From Comamonadaceae bacterium G21597-S1 (GTDB taxonomy: Bacteria; Pseudomonadota; Gammaproteobacteria; Burkholderiales; Burkholderiaceae_C): DNA of 64,000 nucleotides. The DNA lies in NCBI GenBank assembly GCA_027214345.1, contig JAPWHR010000008.1, positions 186,001 through 250,000 on the forward strand, read 5' to 3'. The notes below the pieces were generated by a model. It worked only from the letters and a program-made list of their open reading frames with translations. It made no database searches and was not told where the DNA came from. Of the stretch, positions 17,914-27,416 are shown piece by piece (the stretch's first letter is position 1; each line of letters starts with the position of its first letter). A program made the position numbers and the translations under genes.

Positions 17914-18894
17914 TCAGGCCCCGGTGCGCACCACGACCCGGCCGCGGACCTTGCCATCGAGCAGCTCATGGGCCTTGGTTATGGCATCGGGCAAGGCGAT
18001 CTCGACCATCATCGTCTCCAGCAAGGCCGGGTCGAGGTCACGGGCCAGGCGGTCCCAGGCCCGTTGGCGCCGGGACAAGGGCGCCATCACGGAATCGATG
18101 CCGGCCAGCGTGACGCCACGCAGGATGAAGGGCAACACGGTGGTCGGCAGGTCGGTGCCCTGGGCCAGGCCACAAGCGGTGACCACGCCGCCGTAACGGG
18201 TCTGCGCGATCGCGTTGGCCAGGGTGTGCGAACCAACGGCGTCCACGACACCAGCCCAGCGCTCCTTCTGAAACGGTTTGCCCGGCGCCGACAGGCTGTC
18301 GCGCGCGACGATCGACGTCGCACCGAGTTGCTTCAGATAGGCCTCCTCCGATGCCTTGCCGGTGGCGGCCACCACCGTATAACCCAGCCGGCCGAGCAAG
18401 GCCACCGCGACACTGCCCACGCCACCGGTGGCACCGGTCACCAGGATCTCGCCCGAGGCCGGCGCGATGCCATGGTCTTCCAGGGCCAGCACGCACAACA
18501 TCGCGGTGTAACCGGCGGTGCCGATGGCCATGGCCTGGCGCGCGGTAAAGGCATCGGGCAGGCGCACCAGCCAATCCCCCTTGAGCCGGGCCTTTTCAGC
18601 CAGGCATCCCCAGTGGGTCTCGCCGACGCCCCAGCCGTTGTGCACAAAACGATCCCCCGCCTTCCAGGCCGGGTGGCTCGAATCGATCACGGTGCCGGCG
18701 CCGTCGACGCCGGCCACCATCGGCCAGTGGCGTACCACCGGCGAACGATTGGTGATGGCCAACCCATCCTTGTAGTTGAGGGTCGAATATTCCACGCGAA
18801 CCGTGACATCACCCTGCGGCAGGTGCGCCTCGTCGACCTCGGTCAACTGCGCGGCAAAGTCATCGGTCTTGGTCAGGTAAATGGCGCTGAACAT
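17914..18894 (-). CDS. acuI: Acrylyl-CoA reductase AcuI-like oxidoreductase (MDR superfamily)
   Basis: This is a YhdH/AcuI-type zinc-independent medium-chain reductase, expected to reduce acryloyl-CoA to propionyl-CoA with NADPH. The 326-residue protein has LNYKDGLAITN, GVDGAGTV, the FVHNGWGVGETHWGCLAEKA signature of this clade, and the nucleotide-binding ILVTGATGGVGSVAVALLGRLGY. Start ATG 18894 gives the usual MFSAIYLTK N-terminus. It precedes the sugar dehydrogenase by one nt. Its product would be the CoA ester that prpE, about 4 kb away, also makes; the link is inferred. Confidence 0.88.
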   Translation of the reverse strand: MFSAIYLTKTDDFAAQLTEVDEAHLPQGDVTVRVEYSTLNYKDGLAITNRSPVVRHWPMVAGVDGAGTVIDSSHPAWKAGDRFVHNGWGVGETHWGCLAEKARLKGDWLVRLPDAFTARQAMAIGTAGYTAMLCVLALEDHGIAPASGEILVTGATGGVGSVAVALLGRLGYTVVAATGKASEEAYLKQLGATSIVARDSLSAPGKPFQKERWAGVVDAVGSHTLANAIAQTRYGGVVTACGLAQGTDLPTTVLPFILRGVTLAGIDSVMAPLSRRQRAWDRLARDLDPALLETMMVEIALPDAITKAHELLDGKVRGRVVVRTGA

Positions 18895-19170
18895 GGTGTG
18901 TCCCCGGTTGGTTGTACAGGAGCCGGATCCGGCCTGTCGACCCAGCGGCGTGATCGGCCAGGCGGAAGTGGCGTGTTCGGTTTGATGGTAGCCCAATCGT
19001 CTTCGACGCAGCCTGCGCAGGTTTTGCCGGGGTGGCCATGCGCATGCGCGTCTGGCCGGCGCCCGGCGCCCGGCGCCTATCGTGTCACGGATGCCACATA
19101 TTCAATGAAATCAAGCACTTGGAATGCCAATTCGCTTGACGCTGCGCGGCGCAGCCGTTATCGTCCGGCG
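18895..19170. other. Divergent intergenic region between acuI and the NlpC/P60 gene
   Basis: These 276 nt hold divergent promoters. A clear promoter-like sequence for the NlpC/P60 gene lies at the right end. I see no small gene, RNA or repeat in the rest. Confidence 0.5.
19136..19164 (+). promoter_or_regulatory. Putative promoter of the NlpC/P60 gene, possibly giving a leaderless mRNA
   Basis: TTGACG (19136-19141) and TATCGT (19159-19164) are separated by exactly 17 nt. The spacer contains the inverted repeat CTGCGC-G-GCGCAG. The -10 element ends 6 nt before the ATG at 19171, so transcription would begin at about the start codon, and no Shine-Dalgarno sequence is visible. Confidence 0.4.
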
Positions 19171-19722
19171 ATGCGCAAGATGGCTTCACTGATGGCTCTG
19201 GCGGCAACCGTGTTGCTGGCCGGCGCAGCCCATGCAGCCCCTGCCGCCGGCAATACCGACGATCTGGAAAAACTGCTGGCCGAACGCGGCTTCTTCCGCC
19301 AGATCTCCCAGGCAGGCCAGACGGCGAAGGACAAGGCCTCGGAACTGGTCGTCAGTGCGATGGGGTTCCTGGGCGTGCCATACAAGCGCGGCGGAACCTC
19401 GCTCGAGACCGGGTTCGACTGCAGCGGCTTCGTCCGCGCGATGTACGAGCAAACGGTCGGCCTGTTGTTGCCGCGCACCGCCGACCAGCAGGCTGCGGCC
19501 ACCCAGGAGATCGACCAGAGCGACCTCAAACCGGGCGACCTGGTGTTCTTCAACACCTTGCGCCGCGCATTCAGCCATGTCGGCATCTACGTCGGCGACA
19601 ACAAGTTCATCCACTCCCCCAAGCCCGGGGCCCAGGTCCGGGTCGAGGACATGCGGGTGGGTTACTGGCGTACCCGGTTCAACGGTGCGCGCCGGGTCGA
19701 ATCCCTCGAATCCCAACCCTGA
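19171..19722 (+). CDS. C40-family (NlpC/P60) peptidoglycan peptidase, exported
   Basis: This is a cell-wall endopeptidase predicted to cleave gamma-D-glutamyl-diaminopimelate bonds in muropeptides. The 183-residue protein has a signal peptide (to about AHA, residue 22) and a short helical linker. The NlpC/P60 domain has its catalytic Cys in GFDCSGFVRAMY (C84), the histidine in AFSHVGIYVGD and a third polar residue in FIHSPKPG. A second in-frame ATG at 19180 is possible. It is convergent with the alpha/beta hydrolase. Confidence 0.9.
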   Translation: MRKMASLMALAATVLLAGAAHAAPAAGNTDDLEKLLAERGFFRQISQAGQTAKDKASELVVSAMGFLGVPYKRGGTSLETGFDCSGFVRAMYEQTVGLLLPRTADQQAAATQEIDQSDLKPGDLVFFNTLRRAFSHVGIYVGDNKFIHSPKPGAQVRVEDMRVGYWRTRFNGARRVESLESQP

Positions 19723-19755
19723 CAGCGTCCGGGCGACGCGCCGGCGGACCCCGGC

Positions 19756-20733
19756 TCAGCGGCGGGTCCTGAGCCGCTTGCCGCGGATCAGGCGTGCCGC
19801 ACGCACGACACCGGTGACCGCACGCACCACGACGTCCGGACGATCCATGTGCAGGTTGTGCCCGGCATCTCCGACGACCTTGATGCGGCCGAGTGCCGAC
19901 ATGCCGGCCATCCTGCGCTGGCTGGCCAGCCAGACCTTGCCCAGGGATTCAGGCCAGCGGCTGGTGGCATTGCTCTGGGTCAGCACGATGAGCGGAACGT
20001 CGGGGAAACTGCCGGCACGGCGCGCCTGCTTCAAGGTCAGCGGCGCCGCCAGCAATTCGGCCCGCGGCACCGGCGGCAACATGTTCAGCAAGGCCTCCGG
20101 CGGTTCGTACAACAAGCGGTGCACACCGACCTGGCGGCAACGCTGGGTGAACTCCTCGTGCCGCGCATCGACCAATACCACGCCGGCAACCTCGTCGGGC
20201 CAGGTCTTGGCAAACAGCTTGACCATGGTCCCGCCCAGCGAATGGCCGACCAACACATAGGGTGGCTCCAGCCCTTCGGTGCGCAACATCTCGCGCAGCT
20301 CCAGCACGATCTGCAGGCCGTCGCGGGGATGGTCCGAGATTTCGCTCTGGCCGTACCCGGCGCGGTCGTAGGCCACGGCCCGGGTCAGTTCGGCGATCCG
20401 GTTGAACACCGGCGCCCAGTTGCGCTTGCCCTGTCCGATACCGGACTCGAAGACCACGGTGGGGCTGCCCGTGCCCGCCACGACCAGCGAACGGATGCCG
20501 AACGATGTCGCGCTGAAGCGCGCGTGCGGCAACTTGTCTTCGGAGACCGATTTGCGGCGCAGCAACTGCCATAAAGACGGCAGGCTGCGCAACAAGCCCA
20601 GCGCCCGGCCCGGGGTGCGCGTGCCGACCGGGCGCGCATCGGGCGCGTGCGGCACGCGGCGACTCGCAACACGAGGATCCTTGCCCGGCAGGCGTTTGCC
20701 GGCACCGGCACCATCATCGGCTTGCTTGCTCAC
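19756..20733 (-). CDS. Alpha/beta-fold hydrolase
   Basis: This is a serine hydrolase of unknown substrate. The 325-residue protein has the oxyanion region VVFESGIGQGKRNW, the nucleophile elbow LVGHSLGGTMVKLFA, an acidic segment VPLIVLTQSN and the catalytic His in GDAGHNLHMDRPDVV. The N-terminal 60 residues are basic and low in complexity, with no clear signal peptide. The start appears to be GTG (20733), because no ATG lies ahead of the catalytic core in frame. It lies 155 nt downstream of the E3 gene of the pyruvate dehydrogenase operon. Confidence 0.8.
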   Translation of the reverse strand: MSKQADDGAGAGKRLPGKDPRVASRRVPHAPDARPVGTRTPGRALGLLRSLPSLWQLLRRKSVSEDKLPHARFSATSFGIRSLVVAGTGSPTVVFESGIGQGKRNWAPVFNRIAELTRAVAYDRAGYGQSEISDHPRDGLQIVLELREMLRTEGLEPPYVLVGHSLGGTMVKLFAKTWPDEVAGVVLVDARHEEFTQRCRQVGVHRLLYEPPEALLNMLPPVPRAELLAAPLTLKQARRAGSFPDVPLIVLTQSNATSRWPESLGKVWLASQRRMAGMSALGRIKVVGDAGHNLHMDRPDVVVRAVTGVVRAARLIRGKRLRTRR

Positions 20734-20888
20734 CCTTGCGTCTCACGGGTACATGACGGCGTCAGCCGGAACCACGATCGTGGCCACGACGGGGCTGTCG
20801 CCGCGCAGGGCGCTGCGAGCGGCATGAACGCCGAGCCCGTCCGCGCCTGTCGCCACATGCTCCTGGGGGCAGGCCACGCGGCGGTGCA

Positions 20889-22736
20889 TCACCGCCGTGC
20901 AGGCGGCAGGTCGGTGCAACTGCCATGCGCCACTTCGGCTGCCATGCCGATGCTCTCGCCCAGCGTCGGGTGGGGATGAATGGTCTTGCCGATGTCGACC
21001 GCGTCGGCGCCCATCTCGATGGCCAGCGCGATTTCGCCGATCATGTCGCCCGCGTGCGTGCCGACGATGCCGCCACCCAGGATCTTCCCGTGACCATGGG
21101 CCTCGGGTGAATCGTCGAACAGCAGCTTGGTGAAACCTTCGTCGCGGCCGTTGGCAATGGCACGGCCGGACGCCGTCCACGGGAACAGGCCCTTCTTGAC
21201 CTTGATGCCTTGGGCCTTGGCCTGGTCTTCGGTGAGGCCGACCCAGGCGACTTCGGGATCGGTGTAGGCGACACTGGGCACGACGCGGGCGTTGAACGCC
21301 GCGCTGGCCAGTTCCTTGTTGCCCTGCTGTTCACCCGCGATCACCTCGGCTGCCACGTGAGCCTCGTGCACGGCCTTGTGCGCCAGCATCGGCTGGCCGA
21401 CGATGTCGCCGATAGCGAAGATGTGCGGCACATTGGTGCGCATCTGCACGTCGACCGCGATGAAACCGCGGTCGGACACGGCCACGCCGGCCTTGTCGGC
21501 GGCAATTTTCTTGCCATTGGGCGAGCGGCCGACGGCCTGCAGCACCAGGTCGTAGACCTGGGGCTCCGGCGCCTTGCCGCCCTCCTGCGCCGGTGCGAAC
21601 GTCACCTCGATCCCGTCGGGCATGGCCTTGGCCGACACCGTCTTGGTATTCAGCATGATGTTGTCGAAGCGCGGTGCGTTCATCTTCTGCCAGACCTTGA
21701 CCAGGTCGCGGTCCGCACCCTGCATCAGGCCATCGAGCATCTCGACCACGTCGAGCCGCGCTCCCAGCGTGCTGTAGACAGTTCCCATCTCCAGGCCGAT
21801 GATGCCGCCGCCCAGGATCAGCATGCGCTTGGGTACCTGGCGCAGTTGCAGTGCGCCGGTGGAATCGACCACCCGCGGATCGTCGGGCATGAACGGCAGG
21901 CGCACGGCCTGCGAGCCGGCCGCGATGATGCAGTTGCGGAAGGCGATGGTCTGGGTCTTGCCGGTTTTTTCCTGGCCGTCACCGGTGGTCTCCTCGACCA
22001 CGACATGGTTCGGTCCGGCAAACGCGCCGTAGCCGCGCACCGTCGTGACCTTGCGCATCTTGGCCATGGCCGCAAGACCACCGGTGAGCTTGCCCACGAC
22101 CTTGCCCTTGTGGGCACGCAGCTTGTCGATGTCGACCAGCGGATCGGGATAGTTCACGCCCAGGTCGGCAAAGTGCCTCACCTCGTCCATCACGGCGGCC
22201 ACGTGCAGCAAGGCCTTGGACGGAATGCAGCCGACGTTCAGGCAGACCCCGCCCAGCGACGCATAACGCTCGACCAGCACCACCTTGAGCCCCAGGTCGG
22301 CTGCGCGGAAGGCGGCGGAATAACCCCCGGGACCGGCGCCCAGCACCAGCAGGTCGCAGTCGAGATCGGCCTTGCCTTCGTACGCGGGCGCACTTGCCGG
22401 CGCTGGCGCCTTGGCTGCCGGTGCGGGTGCATCTTCCTGCGGCGCCGGAGCCGCTGCCTGCGGCTTGGCGGTGGCTTGGGCCGATGATGCCGGCTGGTCG
22501 GCCGCATCGAGGGTCAGGATCACCGAACCTTCGGCCACCTTGTCGCCGAGCTTGACCTTGAGTTCGCGCACGACGCCACCATGCGAGGCCGGAATCTCCA
22601 TCGACGCCTTGTCGCTTTCGACCGTGATCAGCGACTGCTCGGGCGAGATGGTGTCGCCCGGCTTGACCATCAACTCGATCACCGTGACCTCGGCGAAATC
22701 ACCGATATCCGGAACCTTGATCTCCATCTGCGCCAT
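20889..22736 (-). CDS. lpdA: Dihydrolipoamide dehydrogenase of pyruvate dehydrogenase, with an N-terminal lipoyl domain
   Basis: This is the E3 of the pyruvate dehydrogenase complex. The 615-residue protein is longer than ordinary E3 (about 475) because a lipoyl domain occupies residues 1-75 (acceptor K43 in ESDKASMEI), joined by an Ala/Pro-rich linker to the flavoprotein. The FAD motif is [20 protein letters not shown], the redox disulfide is [13 protein letters not shown], and the C-terminal active site is [10 protein letters not shown]. Lipoyl-tagged E3 enzymes are known in several betaproteobacteria. It is the third gene after aceE and aceF. Confidence 0.97.
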   Translation of the reverse strand: MAQMEIKVPDIGDFAEVTVIELMVKPGDTISPEQSLITVESDKASMEIPASHGGVVRELKVKLGDKVAEGSVILTLDAADQPASSAQATAKPQAAAPAPQEDAPAPAAKAPAPASAPAYEGKADLDCDLLVLGAGPGGYSAAFRAADLGLKVVLVERYASLGGVCLNVGCIPSKALLHVAAVMDEVRHFADLGVNYPDPLVDIDKLRAHKGKVVGKLTGGLAAMAKMRKVTTVRGYGAFAGPNHVVVEETTGDGQEKTGKTQTIAFRNCIIAAGSQAVRLPFMPDDPRVVDSTGALQLRQVPKRMLILGGGIIGLEMGTVYSTLGARLDVVEMLDGLMQGADRDLVKVWQKMNAPRFDNIMLNTKTVSAKAMPDGIEVTFAPAQEGGKAPEPQVYDLVLQAVGRSPNGKKIAADKAGVAVSDRGFIAVDVQMRTNVPHIFAIGDIVGQPMLAHKAVHEAHVAAEVIAGEQQGNKELASAAFNARVVPSVAYTDPEVAWVGLTEDQAKAQGIKVKKGLFPWTASGRAIANGRDEGFTKLLFDDSPEAHGHGKILGGGIVGTHAGDMIGEIALAIEMGADAVDIGKTIHPHPTLGESIGMAAEVAHGSCTDLPPARR

Positions 22737-22803
22737 GTGAACGCCCCTCTCGTATTCGTTTGTTCATGGGCAGGCAGCTGGCCAGCCGCCCGCCCCGCCC
22801 TTG

Positions 22804-24468
22804 CTAGAGCAGTACCCTGCGGAAGTCGCCCAGGATCTGTCCCAGGTAGACGTTGAAGCGGGCCGCGGCCGCACCGTCGATGACCCGGTGGTCCCAGCTC
22901 AGGGACAACGGCAGCATCAACCGGGGCGCGAAGGCCTTGCCGTCCCAGACCGGCTCCATGGTCGAGCGGCACACGCCCAGGATGGCCACTTCGGGCGCGT
23001 TGATGATGGGAGTGAAATACCGGCCGCCGATACCCCCCAGCGAGGAGATCGTAAAGCTGGCGCCGGACATCTCGCCGGGGCTGAGCTTGCCATCGCGCGC
23101 CTTCTTGGCCAGTTCACCCATCTCCTGGGAGATCTGCATGATGCCCTTCTTGTCGGCATCCTTGATGACCGGCACCATCAGACCATTCGGCGTGTCGGCC
23201 GCGAATCCGATGTGGTAATACTGCTTGTAGACCAGCTGGTCGCCATCGATAGAGGCATTGAACTCGGGGAACTTGCGCAGCGCCGCCACGCAGGCCTTGA
23301 TCAGGAAGGCCAGCATCGTGACCTTGACGCCGGACTTCTCGTTTTCCTTGTTGGTCGAGACGCGGAACGCCTCGAGGTCGGTGATGTCCGCATCGTCATG
23401 GTTGGTGACATGCGGGATCATCACCCAGTTGCGATGCAGGTTGGCGCCGCTGATCTTCTTGATGCGCGACATGTCCTTGCGCTCGATCGGGCCGAACTTG
23501 CTGAAATCGACCTTCGGCCACGGGATCAGGCCCAGCGCGGCGCCACCGTCGGCCGCGCTGCCAGCACCGCCCTTGGCGGTCGCCGCACGGGTCTGGCTCG
23601 CGCCCGACATGACGGCGCGGGTGAAGGCCTGCACGTCCTCGGCCGTGATACGCCCCTTGCCACCACTGCCCTTGACCTCGTCCAGCGGCACACCGAGTTC
23701 GCGTGCGAACTTGCGCACCGATGGCGAAGCATGCGGCAGGCCGGCACGGGGCGGGGCCGAGGGGTCGTGGGCCGCCGCCGGTGCCGCGGCTGGCGTGCTT
23801 GCGACGGATGCCGGCGCCGATGGCGCCGACGGGGACTCCGTCTTTGCACTCGCGGCCGCCGGGGCCGATGGCGCGGCAGCCGCCGGTGCCGTACCGCCAC
23901 TGGCCTGCACCACGGCGATCGGGTCACCGATGTTGATCTTGTCGCCGAGCTTGACCGTGATCTCCTTGACCACGCCAGCCACGTTGGACGGAATCTCCAT
24001 CGACGCCTTGTCCGACTCCACGGTGACAAGCGACTGCTCGAGCTTGACCGTGTCGCCGACCTTGACCAGCACCTCGATCACGGCGACGTCCTTGAAGTCG
24101 CCGATGTCGGGCACCAGTACCGTGACCGGCCCGCTTTCGGCGGCTGCCGCTGGTGCGGATTGAGACTCGGGCGCCTTTGCAGGCGCTGCCGCTGGTGCCG
24201 CGGGTGCCGCCGGTTTCTCCGCGGGTGCCGCGTCATTTTCCAGACGCGCGATCACAACGCCTTGCTTGACCTTGTCACCGAGCTTGACCAGCAACTCCTT
24301 GACCACGCCGGCACCGCTCGAGGGGATCTCCATCGATGCCTTGTCCGACTCGACCGTGATCAGCGACTGCTCCGCCTTGACCGTATCGCCGACCTTGACC
24401 AGCAATTCGATCACCGCGACTTCGTCGAAATCGCCGATGTCCGGTACCTGTATGTCTACCAACGCCAT
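22804..24468 (-). CDS. aceF: Dihydrolipoyl acetyltransferase (E2 of pyruvate dehydrogenase) with two lipoyl domains
   Basis: This is the E2 core that transfers acetyl groups to CoA. The 554-residue protein has lipoyl domains at about 1-75 and 120-195, each with an [11 protein letters not shown] acceptor site. A peripheral subunit-binding domain follows (SPSVRKFARELGVPLDEVKGSGGKGRI) and a catalytic domain ends LSWDHRVIDGAAAARF. The start at 24468 has GGAGG seven nt upstream and gives MALVDIQVPDIGD, while the longer open frame adds 50 residues with no domain. The two lipoyl domains and that of the neighbouring E3 are near-copies of one another. Confidence 0.97.
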   Translation of the reverse strand: MALVDIQVPDIGDFDEVAVIELLVKVGDTVKAEQSLITVESDKASMEIPSSGAGVVKELLVKLGDKVKQGVVIARLENDAAPAEKPAAPAAPAAAPAKAPESQSAPAAAAESGPVTVLVPDIGDFKDVAVIEVLVKVGDTVKLEQSLVTVESDKASMEIPSNVAGVVKEITVKLGDKINIGDPIAVVQASGGTAPAAAAPSAPAAASAKTESPSAPSAPASVASTPAAAPAAAHDPSAPPRAGLPHASPSVRKFARELGVPLDEVKGSGGKGRITAEDVQAFTRAVMSGASQTRAATAKGGAGSAADGGAALGLIPWPKVDFSKFGPIERKDMSRIKKISGANLHRNWVMIPHVTNHDDADITDLEAFRVSTNKENEKSGVKVTMLAFLIKACVAALRKFPEFNASIDGDQLVYKQYYHIGFAADTPNGLMVPVIKDADKKGIMQISQEMGELAKKARDGKLSPGEMSGASFTISSLGGIGGRYFTPIINAPEVAILGVCRSTMEPVWDGKAFAPRLMLPLSLSWDHRVIDGAAAARFNVYLGQILGDFRRVLL

Positions 24469-24547
24469 GTTCTTGCCTCCAGATGCTGTTGTGGCGACAA
24501 CGCCACTGTCGCCGGCCGGACCTCGTCCGGCGCGGCGGAATTGACCG

Positions 24548-27253
24548 TCAAGCGTACAACGGGTTGACCTTGTCGACGTTGATCGCGTACTGCTTGATCG
24601 CCTCGGCAACCTTGGCAACCGGAACCGTGCCCTCCTCGCTCAGCGCCTTGAGCGCGGCCACGACGATGTAGTGGCGATTGACCTCGAAATGCTCACGGAG
24701 CTTGCTGCGGAAGTCGCTGCGTCCGAAGCCGTCGGTACCCAGCACCTTGAAGGTTCGGCCCTTGGGCAGGAACGGCCGGATCTGCTCGGCATAGGCCTTG
24801 ATGTAGTCGGTGGATGCCACCACCGGCCCGGCATGTTTCTCGAGTTGCTGCGCGACGAAAGGCACCCGCGGCTCGGCCTCGGGATGCAACAGGTTGAACC
24901 GCTCGCAGTCCTGGCCATCGCGGCCCAGCTCGTTGAAGCTCGGGCAGCTCCAGACGTCGGCGGCCACGCCCCAGTCGTTCTCGAGCAGCTCCTGTGCGGC
25001 GATCGACTCGCGCAGGATGGTGCCGGAACCCATCAGCTGCACGCGCGGCGTCTTCTTGGCACCGGGCTTGCACAGATACATGCCTTTGATGATCTGCTCT
25101 TCGGTGCCGGCCTTGAGCCCGGGCATCGGGTAGTTCTCGTTGAGCAGCGTGATGTAGTAGAAGACGTTGTCCTGCTGCTCCACCATGCGCTTGAGGCCGT
25201 GGTGCAGGATGACGCCGACTTCATGTGCGAAGGTCGGGTCGTAACTGACGCAGTTGGGGATGGTGTTGGCCAGGATATGGCTGTGACCGTCTTCGTGCTG
25301 CAGTCCCTCGCCGTTGAGGGTGGTGCGGCCCGAGGTTCCGCCGAGCAGGAATCCGCGCGCCTGCATGTCGCCAGCCGCCCAGGCGAGGTCGCCGATGCGC
25401 TGGAATCCGAACATCGAGTAATAGACGTAGAACGGGATCATGATCCGGTTGTTCGTCGAATACGAGGTCGCCGCGGCAATCCAGCTGCTCATGCCGCCGG
25501 GCTCGTTGATGCCTTCCTGCAGGATCTGGCCGGCCTTGTCTTCCTTGTAGTACATGACCTGGTCTTTGTCGACCGGCGTGTACTTCTGCCCTTCCGGGTT
25601 GTAGATGCCGATTTGGCGGAACAGGCCCTCCATGCCGAAGGTGCGGGCCTCGTCGACCAGGATGGGGACCACGCGCGGGCCGAGTTCCTTGTCGCGCAGC
25701 AGTTGCGTCAGGAAACGCACATAGGCCTGCGTGGTGCTGATTTCGCGTCCTTCGGCGGTGGCATCGATGACCGCCTTGAACGTCTCCAGCGGCGGTATCG
25801 TGAATGTCTCGTCGGCCTTCATGCGACGCTTGGGCAGGTAACCGCCCAGCGCCTTGCGCCGCTCGTGCAGGTAACGCATCTCCGGCGTGTCGTCGGCCGG
25901 CTTGTAGAACGGGATCTTGGGCAATTCGCTGTCGGGGATCGGGATGTTGAACCGGTCCCGGAAATAGCGGATGTCCTCGTCGGACAACTTCTTGGTCTGG
26001 TGCGCGGTGTTCTTGCCCTCGCCGGCCTTGCCCATGCCGTAACCCTTGACGGTCTTGACCAGCATCACGGTCGGCTGGCCGACGGTCTCGTTCGCGCGGG
26101 TGAAGGCCGCAAAGACCTTCTGCGCATCGTGACCGCCCCGGCGCAGCTTCCAGATGTCTTCGTCGCTCATGTTGGCCACCATCTCCGCCGTGCGCGGATC
26201 GCGGCCGAAGAAGTTCTTGCGCACGAAGGCGCCGTCATTGGCCTTGAACGCCTGATAGTCGCCGTCCAGCGTGTCCATCATGATCTTGCGCAAGGCGCCG
26301 TCCTTGTCGCGCGCCAGCAATGCGTCCCAATCGGAGCCCCACAACAGCTTGATGACGTTCCATCCGGAGCCGCGGAATTCGCCTTCGAGTTCCTGGACGA
26401 TCTTGCCGTTGCCCCGCACCGGGCCATCGAGCCGCTGCAGGTTGCAGTTGATGATGAACACCAGGTTGTCGAGTTTCTCGCGTGCGGCCAGGCCGATGGC
26501 ACCCAGGCTCTCGGGTTCATCCATTTCGCCGTCGCCGCAGAACACCCAGACCTTGCGCTTGGACGTGTCGGCGATGCCGCGCGCATGCAGGTACTTCAGG
26601 AAACGCGCCTGGTAGATGGCCATCAACGGGCCCAGGCCCATGGAGACGGTGGGGAACTGCCAGAAATCGGGCATCAGCTTGGGATGCGGATAACTCGACA
26701 GGCCCTTGCCGCCGACCTCCTGGCGGAAGTTGAGCAACTGCTCCTCGCTCAGCCGGCCCTCGAGGAAGGCCCGGGCATAGATGCCGGGTGCGGAGTGACC
26801 CTGGATATAGAGCAGGTCGCCGCCATGGCCTTCGCTCTCGGCGTGCCAGAAGTGGTTGAAGCCGGCCGCAAACATGTGCGCCAGCGACTGGAACGAACTG
26901 ATGTGACCGCCGAGGTCGCCGCCGTCGGCCGGGTCGAGCCGGTTCGCCTTGACGACCAGCGCCATCGCGTTCCAGCGCATGTAGGCCCGCAAACGACCTT
27001 CGAGTTCGAGATTGCCGGGGCTTCGTGCCTGTTCGCCGGGTTCGAGCGTGTTGACGTAGCCGGTGGTGGCCGAGAACGGCATGTCGATGCTGCTCTGCCG
27101 GGCATGTTCCAGCAGTTGTTCCAGCAGTTCGTGTGCACGCTCCGGGCCGTTGGCCTCGATCACCGCGGACAGGGCGTCCATCCACTCCCGGGTTTCCTGC
27201 GCGTCGTTGTCACCACCGACCGAGCCGGTTGCGTTGCGGGACTCATCTGACAT
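24548..27253 (-). CDS. aceE: Pyruvate dehydrogenase E1 component (homodimeric type)
   Basis: This is the thiamine-diphosphate E1 that decarboxylates pyruvate and acetylates AceF. The 901-residue protein has the size of homodimeric AceE. Motifs include AGFNHFWHAESEGHGGDLLYIQGHSAPG, the thiamine-diphosphate motif FCGDGEMDEPES, FGRDPRTAEMV and GEGLQHEDGHSH. The start at 27253 (MSDESRNATG) has a GAGGAG-type ribosome site; the longer frame adds 21 residues. It is the first gene of the aceE-aceF-lpdA operon and is divergent from the sensor kinase gene. Confidence 0.98.
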   Translation of the reverse strand: MSDESRNATGSVGGDNDAQETREWMDALSAVIEANGPERAHELLEQLLEHARQSSIDMPFSATTGYVNTLEPGEQARSPGNLELEGRLRAYMRWNAMALVVKANRLDPADGGDLGGHISSFQSLAHMFAAGFNHFWHAESEGHGGDLLYIQGHSAPGIYARAFLEGRLSEEQLLNFRQEVGGKGLSSYPHPKLMPDFWQFPTVSMGLGPLMAIYQARFLKYLHARGIADTSKRKVWVFCGDGEMDEPESLGAIGLAAREKLDNLVFIINCNLQRLDGPVRGNGKIVQELEGEFRGSGWNVIKLLWGSDWDALLARDKDGALRKIMMDTLDGDYQAFKANDGAFVRKNFFGRDPRTAEMVANMSDEDIWKLRRGGHDAQKVFAAFTRANETVGQPTVMLVKTVKGYGMGKAGEGKNTAHQTKKLSDEDIRYFRDRFNIPIPDSELPKIPFYKPADDTPEMRYLHERRKALGGYLPKRRMKADETFTIPPLETFKAVIDATAEGREISTTQAYVRFLTQLLRDKELGPRVVPILVDEARTFGMEGLFRQIGIYNPEGQKYTPVDKDQVMYYKEDKAGQILQEGINEPGGMSSWIAAATSYSTNNRIMIPFYVYYSMFGFQRIGDLAWAAGDMQARGFLLGGTSGRTTLNGEGLQHEDGHSHILANTIPNCVSYDPTFAHEVGVILHHGLKRMVEQQDNVFYYITLLNENYPMPGLKAGTEEQIIKGMYLCKPGAKKTPRVQLMGSGTILRESIAAQELLENDWGVAADVWSCPSFNELGRDGQDCERFNLLHPEAEPRVPFVAQQLEKHAGPVVASTDYIKAYAEQIRPFLPKGRTFKVLGTDGFGRSDFRSKLREHFEVNRHYIVVAALKALSEEGTVPVAKVAEAIKQYAINVDKVNPLYA

Positions 27254-27295
27254 CTCTGTCTCCTCTGTTGTGGCCCAATTAAACACTGTAGCGTC

Positions 27296-27324
27296 ATTCT
27301 CGCACAGAGATTCCATTTTTTCAA
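27296..27324 (-). promoter_or_regulatory. Putative sigma-70 promoter of aceE
   Basis: On the minus strand TTGAAA (complement of 27319-27324) and GAGAAT (complement of 27296-27301) are 17 nt apart, within an AT-rich patch that stands out from the surrounding GC-rich DNA. It lies about 45 nt before the aceE ATG. Confidence 0.4.
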
Positions 27325-27326
27325 AT

Positions 27327-27336
27327 AACGATCGTT
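27327..27336. promoter_or_regulatory. Perfect palindrome AACGATCGTT between aceE and the sensor kinase gene
   Basis: This 10-bp palindrome lies just upstream of the putative aceE -35 element and touches a TTGACA (27335-27340) pointing the other way. It is a plausible operator for a shared regulator; no factor can be named. Confidence 0.35.
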
Positions 27337-27416
27337 GACATCATAATGTGAAAAGCAGATACCGGACGAGGCCTGCGGGCAACGGCTGGCGGCGCCTGCT
27401 CCCATACACTCGCCGC

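Noticed and set aside
17284-19722. Reading the NlpC/P60 gene as an 812-residue protein
   Set aside because: The upstream 630 residues cross the complement of acuI and the sugar dehydrogenase and carry no domain. The signal peptide begins at 19171.
24671-27250. Open frame of 859 codons antisense to aceE
   Set aside because: This is the same GC-bias effect; the complete AceE lies on the minus strand.
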